From positions 9,562-73,561 of the forward strand of contig JAZKEN010000063.1 of assembly GCA_040387035.1 (NCBI GenBank): a DNA stretch of 64,000 bases, in the 5' to 3' direction. The notes under the pieces were generated by a model. It searched no databases. It saw nothing but the letters and a program-made list of their open reading frames with translations, and was not told where the DNA came from. The position numbers and the translations under genes are program-made. This document shows, piece by piece, positions 17,615-25,660 of this stretch (position 1 is the first letter of the stretch; each line of letters begins with the position of its first letter). Source of the stretch: Methylotenera_A sp040387035 (GTDB taxonomy: Bacteria > Pseudomonadota > Gammaproteobacteria > Burkholderiales > Methylophilaceae).

Positions 17615-17752
17615 GTGGTTTTTCCTTTTTTGGCACTGTTCTATTTCTAAAAGGCAACAGGCGGCAAAAGGAAAATTCATGACATTTCCGAATGTCGGAG
17701 GCTACATGGAATTACAGTCTGATACTGAAGCTTACTAAATAGAGAATATACG

Positions 17753-17772
17753 TCTGTTCGTTAGCAAACATA
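17753..17772. promoter_or_regulatory. Stress-island dyad site 4
   Basis: TCTGTTCG, spacer TTAG, then CAAACATA, a perfect left half and a right half with two differences. It lies between the divergent crp/fnr gene and the superoxide dismutase. Confidence 0.6.
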
Positions 17773-17807
17773 ACAGATGCTAATTTAGTTATGGGCCTGA
17801 AAAGGTA

Positions 17808-17827
17808 TATGTGCGCTAACAGACTGA
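17808..17827. promoter_or_regulatory. Stress-island dyad site 5
   Basis: TATGTGCG, spacer CTAA, then CAGACTGA. It lies 104 bp before the preferred superoxide dismutase start at 17931. The pair of sites 4 and 5 in one divergent region suggests that each serves one gene. Confidence 0.55.
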
Positions 17828-17930
17828 CTTTATTGGTAAATAAATGAAATTAATGTGCGGAAGCGAACAGACCTTAAATTGCCTGGCGTGTAGCTTAAAA
17901 AAGAGAAATAAACTTTTTAAAGACAAAAAA

Positions 17931-18665
17931 ATGGATGATTTAATAAAACAAGCCCTGCAAACTGTGACGCATTTATGCAGTGATACCGGGTTAAAAAAAC
18001 ATCAACTGCCAGCTTTAAAATATGACTATGCCGCTCTAGAGCCATACATTGATTTACGTACCATGATCCTGCATCACGATAATCATCATTCGGGCTATGT
18101 GAAAAAACTCAATGAAGCTTTATCGGCTTACCCTGAATTACAAATCTACTCGGCATTATGGTTATTGTGTCATTTGGATAAATTACCGGAATCGATCAAA
18201 ACGGCGGTGCACCATAATGCAGGCGGCCATGTGAACCATAGCTTGTTTTGGAATGCCATAAAGCCTTTTAGCTTCAGCGAGCCCAAGGGTATTCTGCGTG
18301 AGGCGATCAATCGCGATTTTGGTAGCTTAGGTGAATTTAAAAAACGTTTTGAAGAAGAGGGCGCCAAGCTGTTTGGTTCTGGCTGGGTGTGGTTGGTAAA
18401 AGACTTTGAACCCGACAGCAGGCTGCACATTATCACGACCCAGGGCCATGACCATCCATTGATGCAAAACCTGGTTCCTATCCTGTTAAACGATGTGTGG
18501 GAACACGCCTATTACCTGCAATACGAAAACCGTCGCAACGATTACCTAAAGGCCTGGTGGTCAGTACTGGATTGGGAGCAAGCCACGTTTTGCTATAAAA
18601 ACGCCGGTAGCTCGGTTGATGAGATTCTAGCCGCGCAGAACAAACAGTTTCAAGCGACCAGTTAA
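17931..18665 (+). CDS. Superoxide dismutase, Fe/Mn family, unusual metal-tuning residues
   Basis: 244 residues from ATG 17931. An in-frame ATG at 17844 would add 29 residues with Cys, but dyad site 5 would then end 17 bp before the start, so the later one is preferred. Metal ligands are present: His in LHHDNHHSGYV, His in HVNHSLFW, and Asp and His in NDVWEHAYY. The position that is Gln in ordinary Fe or Mn enzymes reads His in QGHDHPLM, and the residue two before the ligand Asp is Leu instead of Gly, Thr or Val. It removes superoxide, probably in the cytoplasm (no signal peptide). The N-terminal extension of about 25 residues before HQLPAL is longer than usual. Confidence 0.88.
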   Translation: MDDLIKQALQTVTHLCSDTGLKKHQLPALKYDYAALEPYIDLRTMILHHDNHHSGYVKKLNEALSAYPELQIYSALWLLCHLDKLPESIKTAVHHNAGGHVNHSLFWNAIKPFSFSEPKGILREAINRDFGSLGEFKKRFEEEGAKLFGSGWVWLVKDFEPDSRLHIITTQGHDHPLMQNLVPILLNDVWEHAYYLQYENRRNDYLKAWWSVLDWEQATFCYKNAGSSVDEILAAQNKQFQATS

Positions 18666-18680
18666 CAAAAAAAAGCGAGA

Positions 18681-18700
18681 TATGTGTGTTATCACACCGA
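18681..18700. promoter_or_regulatory. Stress-island dyad site 6
   Basis: TATGTGTG, spacer TTAT, CACACCGA. It lies 90 bp before the CsbD start, directly after the superoxide dismutase stop, so the small gene can have its own promoter. Confidence 0.5.
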
Positions 18701-18789
18701 CGCCTTATTGGCTAAGATTTAATCTTAACTGGTTTGCCGCAGCAATCAAAAGGCAAATCATTATTGGATTATTTGAATGGAGTGCCACG

Positions 18790-19035
18790 ATGAATTGGGA
18801 TCAAATTGAAGGTAACTGGAGCGTGTTTAAAAGCAATATTAAGCAGCACTGGGAAAAAATAACCGATGATCAGTTAGACTCAATAGCCGGCAAACGCGAC
18901 CACCTGGCTGGCAAAATTCAAGTGATGTACGGTATTAACCTGGAAGAGGCAGAACATCAGCTATCCGATTGGCAGGACAAGCAAATCGACATTGACGGGC
19001 AGCCTTACCAGTCCAAACCGTTTATCAAAAAGTAG
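18790..19035 (+). CDS. CsbD family stress protein
   Basis: 81 residues from ATG 18790 with GGAG upstream; the longer frame from 18682 overlaps the dyad site and is rejected. CsbD features are MNWDQIEGNWSVFKSNIK at the start and LDSIAGKRDHLAGKIQVMYG. The protein is small, charged and cytoplasmic; the family is induced by general stress in many bacteria with no known mechanism. It ends 8 bp from the convergent diguanylate cyclase gene. Confidence 0.9.
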   Translation: MNWDQIEGNWSVFKSNIKQHWEKITDDQLDSIAGKRDHLAGKIQVMYGINLEEAEHQLSDWQDKQIDIDGQPYQSKPFIKK

Positions 19036-19043
19036 TACCGGCA

Positions 19044-20876
19044 TTAAGCCTCATTGCTTGAGTCATTCTCGGAAAGTAGCGCAGCAAATTGCGTTGCATT
19101 GATTGCCGGGCTAAAGAAGTAGCCTTGGCCTTCTTCGCACTGGTGTTTTTTCAGGAAATCCAACTGCAGCTGGTTTTCAATACCTTCAGCAACGACTTTT
19201 AACTGAAGGCTATTACCCATGCTGATGATGGCGTTGACAATGGTCACATTATCCAAGGTTGATTCGATGTTTTTGATAAAGGATTGGTCAATTTTAAGAA
19301 CATCGATTGGAAAATGTTGCAGGTAACTTAAACTGGAATAACCCGTACCAAAATCATCCACTGCCAGCTTGATGCCTATTTCCTTAAGCTGCTGCAAAAT
19401 AGCAGTACTGGCGTGGGCATCACGCATTAATACACTTTCGGTTATCTCAAGCTCCAGGCAAGCGGCGGGTAATTGAGTTTCAATCAATATAGCACGCACG
19501 CCATCCACAAAATCTTTCTGCAAAAACTCCTTTGCGGAAATGTTAACGGCAACCTTAAGCGCCGGCAGGCCAGCATCTAGCCAGCTTCTGGCTTGCTTAC
19601 AGGCTTCGCTAAGCACCCATCTTCCAATCGGTATAATCAAGCCAGAATCTTCTGCGATGGCAATGAATTTTTTAGGCTCAACGTCTCCCCATTCATCGTG
19701 TTTCCAGCGTATTAACACTTCAACCCCGGTAATCTTCTTGGATTCCAGATTCACTTTTGGCTGGTAGTGCAGGAAAAAATGCTGTTTTTCAAAAGCAATA
19801 CGCAGGTGCGCCTCAATCATCAGCCTTTGCACAACCAGCGTATTCATTTCAGGTTTGAAAAACTGGTAATTGGCGCGGCCTTTCTCTTTAGCAAAATACA
19901 TGGCCGTATCTGCGCTTTTAATCAGGGTTTCTGCATCTATTCCATCGTTAGGGTAGAGGCTGATACCAACGCTGGTAGTGATGTGTAGATTGCTTTTATT
20001 CAATATATACGGCAATTTAAGCTCATCCAGGACTTTCTGCGCCGTTAACGCAGCATCTTCACCATGTTTGATATCCGCCAATAAAAGAATAAATTCGTCA
20101 CCGCCTTGCCTGCTCACCGTGTCAGCATTGCGCACGCAGTCGCTTAATCGCTTGGCGACCGATTGCAGGAGCTTGTCGCCGGTCGCATGTCCCAGGGAAT
20201 CGTTGATTTGCTTGAAGTTATCCAAATCTAAAAAAAGCAGGGCCACTTTTGTTTCGTTTCGATCGGCTGTTGCAATCGCCTGTGCAATACGGTCATTAAG
20301 CAAGACACGGTTAGGCAAATTGGTTAAAAAATCATGTTGCGCCAAATGTGCCATTTTCATGGACATCGCTTTAGCCTCGCTTATGTCATGAAATACCACT
20401 ACTACACCGGTAAGCTGTCCTGTTTCATCGTGAATGGGTGAAGATGAGTCTTCAATAGAAATTTCGCTGCCATCGCGTTTGATTAAAACCGTATCCGCCG
20501 CTAAACCTGTCGCCATATCCGATTTCAGTACCATTGTCACCGGATCAGGTGCGGCTTTGCGTGTGGTGCCGTTGATGATATTAAACACCTGGGTGCTGGG
20601 AAGGCCGAATGCTTCTTTACTTGACCAGCCGGTGAGTTTTTCTGCTGCAAAATTGAGGTAATTGATATTGCCAAGCATGTCGGTGTAAAAAACCGCATCG
20701 CTAATCGAATTTAGCGCAATTTGTGCGCCGTTTTCGTCAGCATCTGAAGTCGCCATTTTATTCACTGGCTTACGGACAACTCTTTTGAGTTTAATGGTGC
20801 TATAAGCTAATTCATCATTTGGAATAATTCTAGTTCTTGTGACTTTGCCCACAATTTTTTTAACCAGATTATTCAT
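19044..20876 (-). CDS. PAS-GGDEF-EAL cyclic-di-GMP protein
   Basis: 610 residues. A PAS domain (about 50-165, ISDAVFYTDMLGNINYLN) is followed by a GGDEF domain (about 180-340) with an intact RQGGDEF active site and DLDNFKQINDSLGH, then an EAL domain (about 350-600). The EAL signature reads EVL (GVEVLIRW), but later catalytic stretches ITESVLM, DDFGTGYSSLSYL, KIDQSF and VAEGIEN are kept, so phosphodiesterase activity remains possible. No membrane helix is seen, so it is a cytoplasmic sensor. Dyad site 7 lies 71 bp upstream, linking c-di-GMP signalling to the stress island. Confidence 0.92.
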   Translation of the reverse strand: MNNLVKKIVGKVTRTRIIPNDELAYSTIKLKRVVRKPVNKMATSDADENGAQIALNSISDAVFYTDMLGNINYLNFAAEKLTGWSSKEAFGLPSTQVFNIINGTTRKAAPDPVTMVLKSDMATGLAADTVLIKRDGSEISIEDSSSPIHDETGQLTGVVVVFHDISEAKAMSMKMAHLAQHDFLTNLPNRVLLNDRIAQAIATADRNETKVALLFLDLDNFKQINDSLGHATGDKLLQSVAKRLSDCVRNADTVSRQGGDEFILLLADIKHGEDAALTAQKVLDELKLPYILNKSNLHITTSVGISLYPNDGIDAETLIKSADTAMYFAKEKGRANYQFFKPEMNTLVVQRLMIEAHLRIAFEKQHFFLHYQPKVNLESKKITGVEVLIRWKHDEWGDVEPKKFIAIAEDSGLIIPIGRWVLSEACKQARSWLDAGLPALKVAVNISAKEFLQKDFVDGVRAILIETQLPAACLELEITESVLMRDAHASTAILQQLKEIGIKLAVDDFGTGYSSLSYLQHFPIDVLKIDQSFIKNIESTLDNVTIVNAIISMGNSLQLKVVAEGIENQLQLDFLKKHQCEEGQGYFFSPAINATQFAALLSENDSSNEA

Positions 20877-20946
20877 AAAGTACTGCTTTCAATAGCCTGC
20901 TGAATGGATTTTTCATACATTCATTATCCGCAGGTATAAAAAGCAG

Positions 20947-20966
20947 TCTGTGCATTAGCGCACACA
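20947..20966. promoter_or_regulatory. Stress-island dyad site 7
   Basis: TCTGTGCA, spacer TTAG, CGCACACA; both halves differ from consensus by one base. It is 71 bp upstream of the GGDEF-EAL start on the minus strand, and a TATACC-like -10 lies about 9 bp further in that direction. Confidence 0.65.
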
Positions 20967-21024
20967 AAAAGCTTAATTAAAAGACGTTAATAACGGGCGA
21001 TTTTTTACAAAACATAGCGGCTAA

Positions 21025-21750
21025 TTATCTGGCAATGCCGTGCAATGTTGGCAATAAACGATCAAATTCTAATTTAACCACCCCATAGCATTCGCAACTG
21101 CGTAATTCCAGGTTAAGCCTATCAATCACGGTGATTTTGCCGCGGGTATATTGAATCAAGCCGGCTTTTTGTAATTTACGCGCTGCTTCGGTTACACCCT
21201 CACGGCGCACGCCCAGCATATTGGCAATTAATTCTTGCGTCATCGCGAGTTGGTTACTGGCCAACCTATCCAGGCTTAACAATAACCAGCGGCATAATTG
21301 CTGCTCAACCGTATGATGTCGGTTGCAAACCGCGGTTTGCGCCATTTGCGTGATCAATGCCTGCGTATAGCGCAACAGCAAGCGCTGCACGGGGCCTGCA
21401 CGATTAAATTCAGCTTTCAGTAAATTAGCTTTAAGCCGGTAACCAAAACCGGCACTTTGCACCACTGCGCGGCTCGGCGTAGTTTCGCCACCCATAAAAA
21501 GTGAGATGCCTAATATACCTTCATTGCCCACAATCGCGATTTCAGCGGAGGCACCGTTTTCCATCACGTACAGAAGCGAGATGATGGAAGTAGTGGGGAA
21601 GTACACATGATTCAATTGTTCGCCGGATTCGTACAACACCTGACCTAAAGTCAGCTTGATAAACTCCAAATTTGGGAATAGTCGATCGTATTCACTGTTT
21701 AGAAGGGCATCTAGTAAATGATTTTGGCGAGGATCGGACACAATTGTCAT
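21025..21750 (-). CDS. Crp/Fnr family transcriptional regulator (paralogue 2)
   Basis: 241 residues. The sensor barrel (LEFIKLTLGQVLYESGEQL, VYFPTTSIISLL, IAIVGNEGILGISLFMGG) and winged helix (MTQELIANMLGVRREGVTEA) match the regulator at 16910; both recognition helices share GVRRxGVT, so they may bind similar DNA. No Fnr-type Cys cluster and no Crp-type cAMP pocket are evident. Dyad site 8 lies 98 bp upstream, which would allow autoregulation. Confidence 0.9.
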   Translation of the reverse strand: MTIVSDPRQNHLLDALLNSEYDRLFPNLEFIKLTLGQVLYESGEQLNHVYFPTTSIISLLYVMENGASAEIAIVGNEGILGISLFMGGETTPSRAVVQSAGFGYRLKANLLKAEFNRAGPVQRLLLRYTQALITQMAQTAVCNRHHTVEQQLCRWLLLSLDRLASNQLAMTQELIANMLGVRREGVTEAARKLQKAGLIQYTRGKITVIDRLNLELRSCECYGVVKLEFDRLLPTLHGIAR

Positions 21751-21847
21751 AAAAACTTTTATATAAACTGAACTTTATTATAAAACGTTTATACAGCCGA
21801 ATATGTTCGGTAAGCAACTTATAGAAAAAATAGATATTTATGATTTT

Positions 21848-21867
21848 TATGTACGGAGGCGTACAGA
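21848..21867. promoter_or_regulatory. Stress-island dyad site 8
   Basis: TATGTACG, spacer GAGG, CGTACAGA; both halves fit the consensus. It is 98 bp upstream of the second Crp/Fnr gene (minus strand). Confidence 0.7.
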
Positions 21868-22027
21868 CACGATACGGGCGGTGACTAAAATCGTAATCAA
21901 TCTATTCACGCATTTACTGTGAAAAAGCAGCGAATTTGTGAGCAGACTTTCTGATCATTTTTAGGAGCTATGTTTATGAATCTTTAAATGCCGAGAAGCC
22001 CAATCAATTGAGCAAATATCTATACAG

Positions 22028-22070
22028 CCATTTTATTTTTAGAAACATTAAAAATAAAATGGTTTGTTTT
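22028..22070 (+). terminator. 14-bp perfect hairpin with T-tract
   Basis: CCATTTTATTTTTA (22028-22041) pairs perfectly with 22049-22062 around GAAACAT; TTTGTTTT follows on the plus strand. It has the shape of an intrinsic terminator in plus orientation, although the nearest genes are both on the minus strand. Confidence 0.6.
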
Positions 22071-22144
22071 TTGTAGCGTGCTAAAAATTAACCTGACAAG
22101 CTAACGGTAAAGCTAGCCTGGCAGATTAAAATAACTATGATCGC

Positions 22145-22591
22145 TTAATTGGTGCCAGTTGTGGTTCCGTTTACAGGGCCTTCTTTTGTAACATCCACGC
22201 TGCCATTTTTGCTCTCACCACTGGTTGTACCAATCGGTTTGTTGTTCATTGAGCTTTTGTAACTTACGCCACCTTCAGTTTGTTCCATGCTACCGTAGGT
22301 TTTCTCATGGTGCTTCATATACTCGTCCCTGGAAACCATGCCGTTATTGTCGGTATCCATCATTTTCATTTCGCTGTTACTGCTATTCGACGTATTTTTC
22401 TTCATGGTTTTGGTGCTGTTTTTCTTATCCATTACTTTGTCTTGCTGTTTGATCTGAGGGGTATTTGAAGTGCCCATGGCGCTGCCATCATCCTTATTCT
22501 CCGGAGTGGTAGCAGCGCTGGCGGATAGCGCACCAATTAAAAAAGCTGTCGAAACGGCGCTTGTTAAGGCGCATTTAATCAATTTGTTCAT
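22145..22591 (-). CDS. Secreted protein with one EF-hand
   Basis: 148 residues from ATG 22589-22591 with AAAGGA upstream; a longer frame to 22696 runs over dyad site 9. The N-terminal signal peptide is MNKLIKCALTS...ALSASA. The mature chain is low-complexity (Ser, Lys, Asn, Thr rich) with a single EF-hand loop DTDNNGMVSRDE at about residues 85-96, followed by YMKHHEKTYG. It would bind Ca in the periplasm. Nothing else is recognised. It is in the middle of the stress island and carries its own dyad site. Confidence 0.7.
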   Translation of the reverse strand: MNKLIKCALTSAVSTAFLIGALSASAATTPENKDDGSAMGTSNTPQIKQQDKVMDKKNSTKTMKKNTSNSSNSEMKMMDTDNNGMVSRDEYMKHHEKTYGSMEQTEGGVSYKSSMNNKPIGTTSGESKNGSVDVTKEGPVNGTTTGTN

Positions 22592-22668
22592 GGTAAATCC
22601 TTTAAGTAGTAAAAAAAGTAGTGCAGTCAAGATGACATTTTTCATGTTAGGGATGACAAAATTGAGCG

Positions 22669-22688
22669 TCTGTGCGTTAACGAACTCT
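22669..22688. promoter_or_regulatory. Stress-island dyad site 9
   Basis: TCTGTGCG, spacer TTAA, CGAACTCT; the left half is perfect, the right half keeps CGAAC. It is 78 bp upstream of the EF-hand gene start. Confidence 0.55.
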
Positions 22689-22812
22689 GTACACAATTAA
22701 ATAATCGCCGCTATTTGGCATAAAGATTACTCATTAATCCGCTCAATTTTCTCAATATATTTTCTTTTGCATAAGCTGGTTTACGGCTTTAGAACTTTCA
22801 AAAGTTAAGTTT

Positions 22813-22832
22813 TATGTTCGCTAACACACAGA
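22813..22832. promoter_or_regulatory. Stress-island dyad site 10
   Basis: TATGTTCG, spacer CTAA, CACACAGA; only one base in the right half departs from consensus. It is 198 bp upstream of the catalase-like start, the longest distance in the set. Confidence 0.6.
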
Positions 22833-23029
22833 CGCAAATTTTTTAGTATCGCATGCTTAGTTCAAGTAATTTTGCAGGCATTCATACAAGTTTAATCCGT
22901 CACTTTTAATTGAGTTAAGAATAAGATTAGGCGCTCTATATCATTGATTTATTAAGAACTATTTACATAGATTCTTAACATTCATCAATAGGCTGAATGC
23001 TGTATTTGAATTTTAAAGGACTCACCAAA

Positions 23030-24139
23030 ATGACCGCCATTCGTTCTGGATTTTCACCTCTTGTCTACCATTCAGACTATGAGGTGCCTGAGGAAGAAGA
23101 AGCTCAAACCCGTGAAAACCTGATGACAACATTGCGTGGCATTTCTGAAAAAACTTGCACAGGCTCAGGTCACGCCACGCGCAGTGTGCATGCTAAAAGC
23201 CATGGTTTATTGCTAGGTGAGTTGCAGGTATTAGATGGCTTACCGCCGTACTTGGCGCAAGGCATATTTGCCAAAGCAGCAAACTTTCCTGTCGTGATGC
23301 GTATTTCGACTATCCCGGGTGATATCTTGGATGACAATGTATCCACGCCACGCGGCTTTGCCATCAAGCTGGTAGGTGTTGAGGGTGAACGCTTGATGGG
23401 CACCGAAAGCGCAGTGACTCAAGATTTTGTATTGGTCAACGGACCTGCTTTTTTAACTCCAGGCCCACGGCAATTTTTATCCAAGCTTAAATTATTAGCG
23501 GTTACAACCGATAAAGCGCCGGCGTTAAAAAAAGCCTTATCAACGGTTTTACAGGGCACAGAAAAACTGATAGAGGCGGTAGGTGGTGAGAGTGCCACCA
23601 TTAAAACCATTGGCGGGCACCCCGAAACCCATGTGTTGGGGGAAACCTATTTTAGCCAGGTGCCGATTATGTATGGCGATTACATGGCCAAAATTTCAAT
23701 AGCACCCGTATCCGATTCGCTACTGCAACTGAAAAATGCGCCGGTTGATCTTAATGATAAGCCCAATGGCTTACGTGAAGCGGTGGTGGATTTTTTTGCC
23801 AGTAATACAGCCCAGTGGGAGCTGCGTGTGCAACTGTGCACAGATTTACAGGCAATGCCGATTGAAGATGCCTCTGTGGTGTGGCCAGAAGAACTAAGCC
23901 CTTATATCGCTGTGGCCCGCATCACGGCCAAACCGCAACAGGCGTGGAGTGAAGAGCGCTCTAAAATAGTCGATGACGGCATGTCATTTAGCCCTTGGCA
24001 TGGCATTGAAGCACACAGGCCTATTGGTTCGATTATGCGCGTGCGCAAGCTGGCGTATGAAATGTCGGCGAAATTTCGCGCGGAGCATAACAGGGTATCC
24101 ATGGTTGAACCTGCGAGTTTGGACCATTTTCCTGACTAG
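23030..24139 (+). CDS. Catalase family protein (small, heme-binding)
   Basis: 369 residues from ATG 23030 with AAAGGA upstream; the earlier ATG at 22997 lacks a site. It belongs to the catalase-like heme family that is shorter than true catalases. The distal His lies in SVHAKSHG (about residue 52), TPRGFAIKLVG is conserved, DFVLVNGPAF carries the Asn position, and the proximal Tyr is probably in KLAYEMSAKFR near the C-terminus. It may act on peroxides or organic peroxides. It is followed at 50 bp by a PNPOx-like gene and a small lipoprotein, which look co-transcribed. Confidence 0.87.
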   Translation: MTAIRSGFSPLVYHSDYEVPEEEEAQTRENLMTTLRGISEKTCTGSGHATRSVHAKSHGLLLGELQVLDGLPPYLAQGIFAKAANFPVVMRISTIPGDILDDNVSTPRGFAIKLVGVEGERLMGTESAVTQDFVLVNGPAFLTPGPRQFLSKLKLLAVTTDKAPALKKALSTVLQGTEKLIEAVGGESATIKTIGGHPETHVLGETYFSQVPIMYGDYMAKISIAPVSDSLLQLKNAPVDLNDKPNGLREAVVDFFASNTAQWELRVQLCTDLQAMPIEDASVVWPEELSPYIAVARITAKPQQAWSEERSKIVDDGMSFSPWHGIEAHRPIGSIMRVRKLAYEMSAKFRAEHNRVSMVEPASLDHFPD

Positions 24140-24188
24140 GCATGCCTAGGCAACTTTTTTGAAACGTCACACAAGGAATAAATTAAAA

Positions 24189-24683
24189 ATGAAGATTCAA
24201 GCACAAAAAACGCAAGAGCTTACGCAACTTGGTGAGTTGATAGAAGAGATGTCAGTCTGTATGTTAAGTACCATAGATGACGAGAGCTTGATTATCTCAA
24301 GGCCAATGTCACCGCAGGAAATGTGCGAGCAGGGTGCCATCTGGTTTTTAACCGATATTCATTCATCTAAAGTCAGGCACTTGCAACTGATGAACCTTGC
24401 CTATTCTAATGAAGGTCAAGGCACCTATGTATCGATTTCCGGCCATGGCGAAACCATTACCGACCGCGCGCGCATTGAGGCTTTATGGACACCATTTGCC
24501 AAGCCCTGGTTTCCTGAAGGGGTGGATTCAGCCAATCTGTCCGCATTGAAATTTGTTCCGCATATTGCCGAATACTGGGATGCGCCGAATAGCAAGATGG
24601 TACGTATGTTTGCAATGGCGGCATCCATAGCCGCCGCCAAGCCAATTGGTATGGGAGAGCACGGTAATATCAATATATCTTGA
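24189..24683 (+). CDS. Pyridoxamine 5'-phosphate oxidase-like protein (general stress protein 26 type)
   Basis: 164 residues from ATG 24189; a TTG start 10 codons earlier is less likely. It has the split-barrel flavin fold of general stress protein 26: MSVCMLSTIDDESLIISRPM, IWFLTDIHSSKVRHL, YVSISGHGETITDR and WFPEGVDSANLSALKF. Such proteins bind FMN, FAD or F420-like flavins and are stress-induced; the substrate is unknown. It sits between the catalase-like gene and a small lipoprotein. Confidence 0.88.
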   Translation: MKIQAQKTQELTQLGELIEEMSVCMLSTIDDESLIISRPMSPQEMCEQGAIWFLTDIHSSKVRHLQLMNLAYSNEGQGTYVSISGHGETITDRARIEALWTPFAKPWFPEGVDSANLSALKFVPHIAEYWDAPNSKMVRMFAMAASIAAAKPIGMGEHGNINIS

Positions 24684-24705
24684 TAAGGATTCGAAAGGAT
24701 TCGAT

Positions 24706-24969
24706 ATGAATACTATTTTTCATGCACTGGCTGCAGTCATGCTATTAAGTCTTTATGGCTGTGACAAGCCTTTGGCGGCACACGACACAGAGCAAAAGAA
24801 CAATCCCGGCCAATACGGCGATGAAGGGATTGAGCGCGAAAAAGACAAGTCTATCGATGAAAAGATCCAGATCGAACCTCCCAAACCGGATGGTAGCCCG
24901 GAAATCATTATTCCGCCGCCTAAAGTGAATATGCCCCCGGAAATCGTGCCGGAAAAACCGGCCAAATAA
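24706..24969 (+). CDS. Small Pro/Glu-rich lipoprotein
   Basis: 87 residues from ATG 24706 with AAAGGA upstream. A signal of 19 residues ends in the lipobox LYGC. The mature part is charged at first, then proline-rich (IIIPPPKVNMPPEIVPEKP), likely an extended spacer in the periplasm. No family is recognised. It begins 22 bp after the PNPOx-like gene in the same direction. Confidence 0.65.
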   Translation: MNTIFHALAAVMLLSLYGCDKPLAAHDTEQKNNPGQYGDEGIEREKDKSIDEKIQIEPPKPDGSPEIIIPPPKVNMPPEIVPEKPAK

Positions 24970-25047
24970 GGCTTAAGTACTTCAAATGACTATGCTGCCT
25001 TGCCCAAATTGGCAGGGCTAAAGCGAATAAGCGGATGCTGTGTGCTT

Positions 25048-25067
25048 TTGGTTCGGTAACGTACATT
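25048..25067. promoter_or_regulatory. Stress-island dyad site 11
   Basis: TTGGTTCG, spacer GTAA, CGTACATT; each half has one or two departures from consensus. It is 71 bp before the CHRD lipoprotein start. Confidence 0.55.
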
Positions 25068-25137
25068 CATGCCTGTTAATTAGAGACATACTCATTATTC
25101 AATTTTATTTATTCAACTTTTTATTTTTTGGGAGTTT

Positions 25138-25590
25138 ATGATGACCAATTCTAGATTAACAATAGCTAGTATTTTAATGTTAAGTTTATTTGCCTTGCCT
25201 GCGTGCGACAAAACAGCCACAACTGACAGCGTGGCCCAGTTTGAAGCCGAGCTATCACCTAAAAGTGAAGTTCCGCCAATCGTAGGTGATGCGGATGGTG
25301 AGGCGGAAATAAAAATCGACCAGGCTACCAATAAATTAACCTGGAAAATTGAGTATGAAGACCTCACTGGTAATGTGACAGACGCCCACTTTCATGGCCC
25401 GGCCATGATAGGTGAAAAGGCTGGAGTCGCCTTGCAGATAGAGGGTGATTTAAGCAGCCCGATCAAGGGCGAAGCAACGCTGACCGCTGCCCAGACTGCC
25501 GATTTACTGGCTGGTAGATGGTATGTGAATTTGCACACAGCGGCTCATCCGGATGGTGAGATTCGCGGTCAATTGGTACCTAAATCCTAA
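25138..25590 (+). CDS. CHRD domain lipoprotein
   Basis: 150 residues; two adjacent ATG codons (25138, 25141) follow GGGAG, and the second has the better spacing. The signal ends in the lipobox LPAC. The CHRD domain is complete, from FEAELSPKSEVPPI through TDAHFHGPAMIGEKAGV to WYVNLHTAAHPDGEIRGQL. CHRD domains are extracytoplasmic beta folds of unknown catalytic role, often predicted to bind metal through the conserved His residues (HFHGP, LHTAAHPDGE). A 15-bp hairpin follows. Confidence 0.9.
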   Translation: MMTNSRLTIASILMLSLFALPACDKTATTDSVAQFEAELSPKSEVPPIVGDADGEAEIKIDQATNKLTWKIEYEDLTGNVTDAHFHGPAMIGEKAGVALQIEGDLSSPIKGEATLTAAQTADLLAGRWYVNLHTAAHPDGEIRGQLVPKS

Positions 25591-25594
25591 GTAA

Positions 25595-25630
25595 TTGCTT
25601 AATTGAAACGTAACTGTTTCAATTAAGCAA
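25595..25630. terminator. 15-bp perfect inverted repeat between convergent genes
   Basis: TTGCTTAATTGAAAC (25595-25609) pairs with 25616-25630 around GTAACT. It separates the CHRD gene and the NAD(P)HX dehydratase gene and probably ends both transcripts, although no long T-tract follows. Confidence 0.6.
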
Positions 25631-25660
25631 AATGTAAAGCTTGTGTGCTTTGCAATGAGT

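Larger units (their letters stand above)
21751..22144. other. Gene-less 394-bp stretch with dyad site 8 and a plus-strand terminator
   Basis: No gene longer than a few codons is seen. It contains a lone half-site (TATGTTCG, 21802-21809), dyad site 8 (21848-21867) and a strong hairpin with T-tract on the plus strand (22028-22070). There is no plus-strand gene for that terminator to serve, so a small transcript between about 21870 and 22070 is possible. Confidence 0.5.
22592..23029. other. Divergent control region between EF-hand and catalase-like genes
   Basis: 438 bp without a credible gene. It holds dyad site 9 (toward the minus-strand gene) and dyad site 10 (toward the plus-strand gene). 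The rest is A+T-rich with no other feature recognised. Confidence 0.6.

Noticed and set aside
21802..21821. Extra stress dyad with TATGTTCG
   Set aside because: Only the left half fits; the right half is close to random.
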